From Bacteroidales bacterium (GTDB lineage Bacteria; Bacteroidota; Bacteroidia; Bacteroidales; F082), in NCBI GenBank assembly GCA_024400425.1, contig JAKSMV010000002.1, positions 62,001 to 126,000 of the forward strand: a DNA stretch of 64,000 nucleotides. The letters are read 5' to 3'. How positions within the stretch are numbered: position 1 is the stretch's first letter; every line of letters begins with the position of its first letter. The translations under genes and the position numbers were made by a program. The notes beneath the pieces are model-generated. The model was not told the origin of the DNA. It did no database searches and saw only the letters and a list, made by a program, of their open reading frames with translations. Below, piece after piece: positions 60,701 through 64,000 of this stretch.

Positions 60701-61016
60701 TATCAAGGACATGGAAAAACTCGAGGAAGACCTCGTAAACAAGCGTCTGACGCGTCAAACGCTGCAACGCAACCAGGAAATCCTTTCGCGTATGCTCGAA
60801 AGCCAGAAGGCCCAGGAAAAGCGCGACCAAGATGAAAAACGCAAGTCGAATGAATATAAAGGTAGCAAGTTCGAAAGGCAAATCGATGAGCTGTTCTATG
60901 AGCAGCAGTTGAAGAAGAACCAAGAATTCCTGAAGACTCAACCCATCGAATTTGCGCCTTATTATAAATCGAAAATCAACGAGTATTACCTCAAGAAAAA
61001 TACGCAAACAAAATGA
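57726..61016 (+). CDS. DUF4175 family membrane protein with long coiled coil
   Basis: 1096 aa. Three membrane spans: about 20-40, 53-75 and 150-172. Residues about 190-500 form a beta-rich extracytoplasmic region (LSYRAELHYPAYIHRENEVA, then LPDAYPDIRVESFDEKLSTD). From about 500 to the end lies a very long helical region rich in Gln, Met, Glu and Lys, with many coiled-coil heptads, for example MQKMMDELQKLLDEMPREQM. The family is typical of Bacteroidota, with unknown function, and often sits near batABCD-like or cell-envelope genes. The stop overlaps the ybeY start by ATGA. Confidence 0.87.
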   Translation: MSNGLLQKIEAFAKKFYLNRLVQGVLVGAVLWMVFFLLINGLEYFSWFPPKGRFVLFLFLLLGSAFVLVYYFLIPLVNLIRFRKKMSVEQAATLIGKFFPDIQDKLLNTIQLTNDLKLDSDNELLAATIEQRTAKLSPIRFTDAVDLRANLKYLGIFFGLLAVVLLLVIFFPKFAVQPTQRIVNYEQTFEKPLPYQVEIQSYELEVNQGSDLKFDIVVTGERIPDAFFVKSDLGQQLMTKSTTNDFSYTFKNLYNSLDFQVVGGDYKSLPIHISIHPNPALLSYRAELHYPAYIHRENEVAEAKTRLIVPQGTDLSFHFLTRDALRVFVVCDSLSNELEIDGDNSVYQFVASTSTQFALHFENEWNQSVEPLNFVVDVLPDAYPDIRVESFDEKLSTDVFFSGLATDDYGFSKLTFNCLVKQPIEKNIVLPVALDVQQTRTSFFYHFNMDSLGIMPGQNMEVFFEIWDNDGFHGPKSKRSETFTYYKPSEAALDSIADQSAEDITERLQEKSQEAQKLQDDIEKMLQDLIQKKDLDWSDKEKMKDLIEKQNAIQEEWNELQKEQQELSDFMKDHELGNEELLKKQEQINKLFEEVIPDEMQKMMDELQKLLDEMPREQMQQMMQDIKKNNQTMQEMLDRNLNLLEQLKMEKDITDLAEKLNQLGEELQKQEQDEASHEGEKSAQEAQDEFQKMMDELDQMIEKNQTLNDPLNLEKDEVMEGEINQDLEEAGDSEQSGDQQKSQQQKQKAGQKMQEMANSMMMNMQGGGMEQLAEDAHLMRILLENVVHSSHEQEDLLLQIGQMRTDDPSLVEKIVRQKEIADNFDMVRDSLRNMAMRQPMVQNFVFDELHIIENQTNLAMENLNNLRLSQAVRNQQTSMMSMNNLALMLAESLEQMENSMQSDGMPMKGNNSKPGKKGQQSMKNMQQMQQQLGEQLKQLQEQMQKGQIPQGSMSEEFARMAAEQEMLRQGMQQLLDEMKQNGQMGDDGLNQIIKDMEKLEEDLVNKRLTRQTLQRNQEILSRMLESQKAQEKRDQDEKRKSNEYKGSKFERQIDELFYEQQLKKNQEFLKTQPIEFAPYYKSKINEYYLKKNTQTK

Positions 61017-61432
61017 TTCGTTTTCAGACCATTGATGTAATGATGCCCAATATCGAGCAAGCCAAGGTGAAGTCGTGGATTGAGTCCGTGATCGAAGCCA
61101 ACGGCAAAAGGGTAGGGGAGTTGTACTATTATTTTTGTAGCGATGATAAGTTGTTGGAAATCAATAATCAACGCTTGGGTCACGATTTTTATACGGATAT
61201 TTGCACGTTTCCGCTCACCGATTGTGAAACCATCGTTTCGAGTGAGTTTTGCATTAGCCTCGACCGTGTGGCCGAGAATTGCCTGACCTTCGGACGCAGT
61301 TTCCAGAGCGAATTGCATCGTGTCATCATTCATGGCGTTCTTCATCTTGTCGGTTTCGATGACCTTACTGAAGAAGATGAAAAAGAGATGCGTCAACAGG
61401 AGGAAAAGTGTCTTGATATTTTATTTAAATAA
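61013..61432 (+). CDS. ybeY: Endoribonuclease YbeY (rRNA maturation factor)
   Basis: 139 aa. The metal motif is HGVLHLVGFDD near residues 105-115: two of the three histidines of H-x-x-x-H-x-x-x-x-x-H are kept and the third is Asp, as I recall for many Bacteroidota members. Upstream, LEINNQRLGHDFYTDICTFP is the family core (the usual TDVLSFP segment). It acts in 16S rRNA 3-prime end processing and ribosome quality control. Translationally coupled to the DUF4175 gene; mnmG follows after 53 bases. Confidence 0.92.
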   Translation: MIRFQTIDVMMPNIEQAKVKSWIESVIEANGKRVGELYYYFCSDDKLLEINNQRLGHDFYTDICTFPLTDCETIVSSEFCISLDRVAENCLTFGRSFQSELHRVIIHGVLHLVGFDDLTEEDEKEMRQQEEKCLDILFK

Positions 61433-61457
61433 TTGAATGTCAATAAAATAAATATAA

Positions 61458-61473
61458 TGTTTCTCGTGAAACA
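61458..61473. promoter_or_regulatory. parS-like site upstream of mnmG
   Basis: TGTTTCTCGTGAAACA differs from the ParB-binding parS sequence TGTTTCACGTGAAACA at one base. It lies in the ybeY-mnmG spacer, 13 bases before the mnmG ATG. Confidence 0.7.
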
Positions 61474-61485
61474 AAGAAGATAGAG

Positions 61486-63360
61486 ATGATTTTTGAGAAG
61501 TATGACATAATAGTGGTGGGTGCCGGTCATGCGGGTTGTGAAGCCGCTGCTGCCGCCGCCAATTTGGGCAGTAAGGTGCTCTTGGTCACTATGGATTTGA
61601 GGTTGTTCGCATCCATGTCGTGCAATCCTGCCATGGGTGGCATTGCAAAGGGACAAATCGTCCGCGAGATTGATGCTCTCGGTGGTTATGCTGGCATTGT
61701 AGCTGACCGCACGATGATTCAGTTCCGGATGCTGAACAAGTCGAAAGGCCCCGCTATGTGGAGTCCGCGCTGTCAAAGCGACAAGATGATGTTCTCGGCC
61801 GAATGGCGTAGCCTATTGGAAAAGACTCCCAATCTCGACTTTTGGCAAGATTCAGTCGTCGGACTTCTGGTTGAAGGCGACCAAATTAAAGGCGTGCGTA
61901 CCCTGATGGGCGGTGACATCGAAAGCAAGGCGGTCATTCTTACCAATGGCACTTTCCTCAATGGGTTGATTCATATCGGTGAACAACACTTTTCGGGTGG
62001 CCGAATGGGTGAGGTTGCCAGTCACGGCATCACCGAACAGCTAAAGGAAATGGGTTTTGAAGCCAAGAGACTGAAAACGGGTACGCCTGTCCGCGTTGAT
62101 GGCCGCACCATTGATTTTTCGCGACTTATCGAACAAAAAGGCGATGAAGAAGTGACAGGTTTCTCTTACAACGAGCCTTTCAGAATCACCAAGCAGCGCA
62201 GTTGCTGGATTGCCCATACTTCGCTACAGGTGCACGAAACCTTGCGTAAAGGCTTCAAATATTCCCCTATGTTCAATGGCCGCATCCAAGGTGTCGGACC
62301 GCGTTATTGCCCGAGCATCGAGGATAAGATTGAGCGTTTCGCAGGAAAAGATTCTCATCAGCTCTTTGTGGAACCTGAAGGCTGGACAACGGAGGAATAT
62401 TATATCAACGGTTTTAGTTCTTCTTTGCCCGATTATATCCAATATGAGGCCTTGCGCCAGATCGAAGGCTTCGAGAACGCTAAGATTTACCGCCCGGGCT
62501 ATGCCATCGAATATGACTATTTTCCGCCTGAACAACTCAAACACTCACTTGAGACGCGTTTGATGCATGGCTTGTTCTTCGCAGGCCAAATCAATGGAAC
62601 CACGGGTTATGAAGAAGCGGGTTGCCAAGGACTGATGGCGGGTATCAATGCACATCAATTGATTAATGACAAGGAGCCTTTGGTGCTATCACGTTCCGAG
62701 GCTTATATTGGCGTCTTAATCGATGACTTAATTACCAAAGGTGTCGATGAGCCTTACAGAATGTTTACCAGTCGCGCTGAATATCGTATCTTGTTGCGGC
62801 AAGACAATGCCGACTCACGACTTACTGAAATGTCGTACAAGCTTGGACTGGCCAAGGAAGACCGCTATCAGCATTATCTCGACAAAAAGCAGAGGGTAGA
62901 GGAAATTCAGGAATTCTTGAAATCCAATTCGGTTTCTCCTGACCAAATCAATGGATTGCTGGAACGAAAAGATTCTGCCGCTATTGACCAAAAGGCGAAG
63001 ATGGCCTATCTCTTGCTGCGTCCACAGTTGAATCTCTTTGAGATGGTGGAACATCTCGATGTATTGAGAGAAAAGTATGATTTGAACGACCGTTTCACCC
63101 GCGAATGCCTCGAAGAAGCAGAAATTCTCATCAAATATGAAGGCTATATTGAAAAAGAACGTGAATTGGCCGATAAATTGAACCGACTCGAAAACGTAAA
63201 ATTGCCTGCTGATTTCGATTTTCATACCTTGACTTCGCTTTCTTACGAATCGAGAGAGAAGTTGAATCGTTATAAGCCAGAAACACTGGGTCAAGCCTCG
63301 CGAATCAGTGGGATTTCACCAGCCGATATTTCTGTATTGGCCATATTTTTAGGAAGATAG
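61486..63360 (+). CDS. mnmG: tRNA uridine-5-carboxymethylaminomethyl modification enzyme MnmG (GidA)
   Basis: 624 aa, full length. DIIVVGAGHAGCEAAAAAAN is the FAD-binding loop; MSCNPAMGGIAKGQIVREID, RMLNKSKGPAMWSPRCQSDK, LTNGTFLNGLIHIGEQHFSG, FFAGQINGTTGYEEAGCQGL and FTSRAEYRILLRQDNADSRL are all family signatures. With MnmE it makes the cmnm5 modification at U34 of several tRNAs. The gene is flanked by two parS-like sites; mnmG lies near the replication origin in many bacteria. Confidence 0.97.
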   Translation: MIFEKYDIIVVGAGHAGCEAAAAAANLGSKVLLVTMDLRLFASMSCNPAMGGIAKGQIVREIDALGGYAGIVADRTMIQFRMLNKSKGPAMWSPRCQSDKMMFSAEWRSLLEKTPNLDFWQDSVVGLLVEGDQIKGVRTLMGGDIESKAVILTNGTFLNGLIHIGEQHFSGGRMGEVASHGITEQLKEMGFEAKRLKTGTPVRVDGRTIDFSRLIEQKGDEEVTGFSYNEPFRITKQRSCWIAHTSLQVHETLRKGFKYSPMFNGRIQGVGPRYCPSIEDKIERFAGKDSHQLFVEPEGWTTEEYYINGFSSSLPDYIQYEALRQIEGFENAKIYRPGYAIEYDYFPPEQLKHSLETRLMHGLFFAGQINGTTGYEEAGCQGLMAGINAHQLINDKEPLVLSRSEAYIGVLIDDLITKGVDEPYRMFTSRAEYRILLRQDNADSRLTEMSYKLGLAKEDRYQHYLDKKQRVEEIQEFLKSNSVSPDQINGLLERKDSAAIDQKAKMAYLLLRPQLNLFEMVEHLDVLREKYDLNDRFTRECLEEAEILIKYEGYIEKERELADKLNRLENVKLPADFDFHTLTSLSYESREKLNRYKPETLGQASRISGISPADISVLAIFLGR

Positions 63361-63366
63361 CTTTAT

Positions 63367-63382
63367 TGTTTCACATGAAACC
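63367..63382. promoter_or_regulatory. parS-like site downstream of mnmG
   Basis: TGTTTCACATGAAACC differs from TGTTTCACGTGAAACA at two positions. It lies seven bases after the mnmG stop and overlaps the first possible start codon of the next gene. Confidence 0.55.
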
Positions 63383-64000
63383 CTTACAAACGATGAATAC
63401 AAAATGTCCATGGTGCGGAAGTGAAAATTCTCACTTGCATCTTCAACTGAAAGACTATTTCTTGACCCAAGAGCCATTCGAGATTGTTGAATGCGATGAT
63501 TGCCATCTGCTTTATACAACACCTCGTCCGGCTGCTGATGAGATTGGGAGATACTATCAGTCGGAGAACTATTATAGTCACCAGGAAAATAAGAAAGGCT
63601 TTGTTCCAAGGCTTTATGAGGCCATTAAAAGGGTCAATATTAAGCATAAATTTGAGATTGCAACTGAAGGAATGAACTCTGATTGTGGAAGGAGAATCCT
63701 TGAAATTGGTTGCGGTGTGGGCGATTTCCTGCATTATGCGGAACAAAAGGGTTGGGAGTGCTATGGCGCTGAACCATCGGATGATGCATTGAAAATATTG
63801 CGTACAAAATCAAATGCTGAAATCGTAAAGCCTGAGCAAATTGAAGCTTTCCATGATGCGTCTTTCGACTTGATTTGCATGTGGCATGTGCTCGAACATG
63901 TAGATGATTTGAAATGGCAGATCGCCCAACTAGGGCGTTTGGTGAAGCCAAATGGCAAAATTGTGATTGCTTTGCCAAATTATCAATCTTACGATGCGCA
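63375..64000 (+). CDS. Class I SAM-dependent methyltransferase (partial, runs off the window)
   Basis: Open to the window end without a stop, about 208 codons visible. The N-terminus has a zinc-ribbon-like pair, CPWCG and CDDC (the latter in the VECDDCHLLYTTPRP stretch). The SAM-binding loop is RRILEIGCGVGDFLHYAEQK, then CMWHVLEHVDDLKWQIAQL, the usual motif of this Methyltransf_23-type group. A second in-frame ATG at 63393 (MNTKCPWCGSE) is an equally likely start, because the first overlaps the parS-like site. Such proteins often methylate sugars or lipids in envelope clusters; the substrate is unknown. Confidence 0.88.
   Translation, partial: MKPLQTMNTKCPWCGSENSHLHLQLKDYFLTQEPFEIVECDDCHLLYTTPRPAADEIGRYYQSENYYSHQENKKGFVPRLYEAIKRVNIKHKFEIATEGMNSDCGRRILEIGCGVGDFLHYAEQKGWECYGAEPSDDALKILRTKSNAEIVKPEQIEAFHDASFDLICMWHVLEHVDDLKWQIAQLGRLVKPNGKIVIALPNYQSYDA

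Overview
The window reads as a chromosomal segment from a member of the order Bacteroidales (Bacteroidota). Two secreted proteins (51534-52754 and 17599-19032) end in the sorting domain used by the type IX secretion system. The DUF4954, DUF4175, DUF748, GxxExxY and four-helix-bundle families seen here are typical of the group. Possible promoters carry the Bacteroidota TAnnTTTG -7 element rather than a sigma70 -10 box. I see no rRNA, tRNA, CRISPR array, integrase, transposase or phage structural gene. Genus and species cannot be fixed from the sequence alone.

All convincing genes from 50630 down to 196 lie on the minus strand and are mostly surface-polysaccharide genes. The AT-rich part at 196-19456 is serotype-specific: one glycosyltransferase, an EpsG/Wzy-like polymerase, a LicD transferase, a Wzx flippase, an opine-type dehydrogenase, an acetyltransferase, a hexapeptide acyltransferase, a TagD-like cytidylyltransferase, five ATP-grasp enzymes interleaved with three CapA-type proteins, and two exported proteins. 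Next come the UDP-L-FucNAc genes (20595-24760: fnlC/wecB, fnlB, fnlA) with wbuC. The fnl genes are split by a GIY-YIG cassette flanked by palindromes.

From 25310 to 34403 lies an accessory island with defence-like content. It holds an SMC/RecF-like ATPase paired with a protein resembling a type I specificity subunit, a membrane KAP NTPase, a truncated DUF1016 protein, an AlbA_2 ATP-binding regulator and several in-frame chimeric scars. Copies of the last 20-66 bp of wecB recur here and at 19.5 kb, which points to repeated recombination at the 3-prime end of wecB. The window then returns to sugar-nucleotide supply at 34567-49006: a CapD/PglF-type dehydratase, ugd, a PIG-L-like deacetylase, a UDP-HexNAc 6-dehydrogenase, rmlA, wbpB-like, nagB, DUF4954, rmlB and galE. 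An orphan N6-adenine methyltransferase follows.

From 50823 onward the genes are core: tsaB, an M28 peptidase, a DUF748 protein, folB, gltX, a DUF4175 protein, ybeY, mnmG and the start of a methyltransferase. Two parS-like sites flank mnmG.

Three things stand out. (1) The opine dehydrogenase / ATP-grasp / CapA array, together with uronate-making enzymes, suggests a polysaccharide decorated with amide-linked amino acids or opines. (2) A family of palindromic elements has conserved loops (GTCAT...ATCT) but arms that differ from site to site; one copy is nested inside another and inserted in frame in rmlB. (3) The mosaic of wecB 3-prime-end copies joins otherwise unrelated genes, with two in-frame chimeras.
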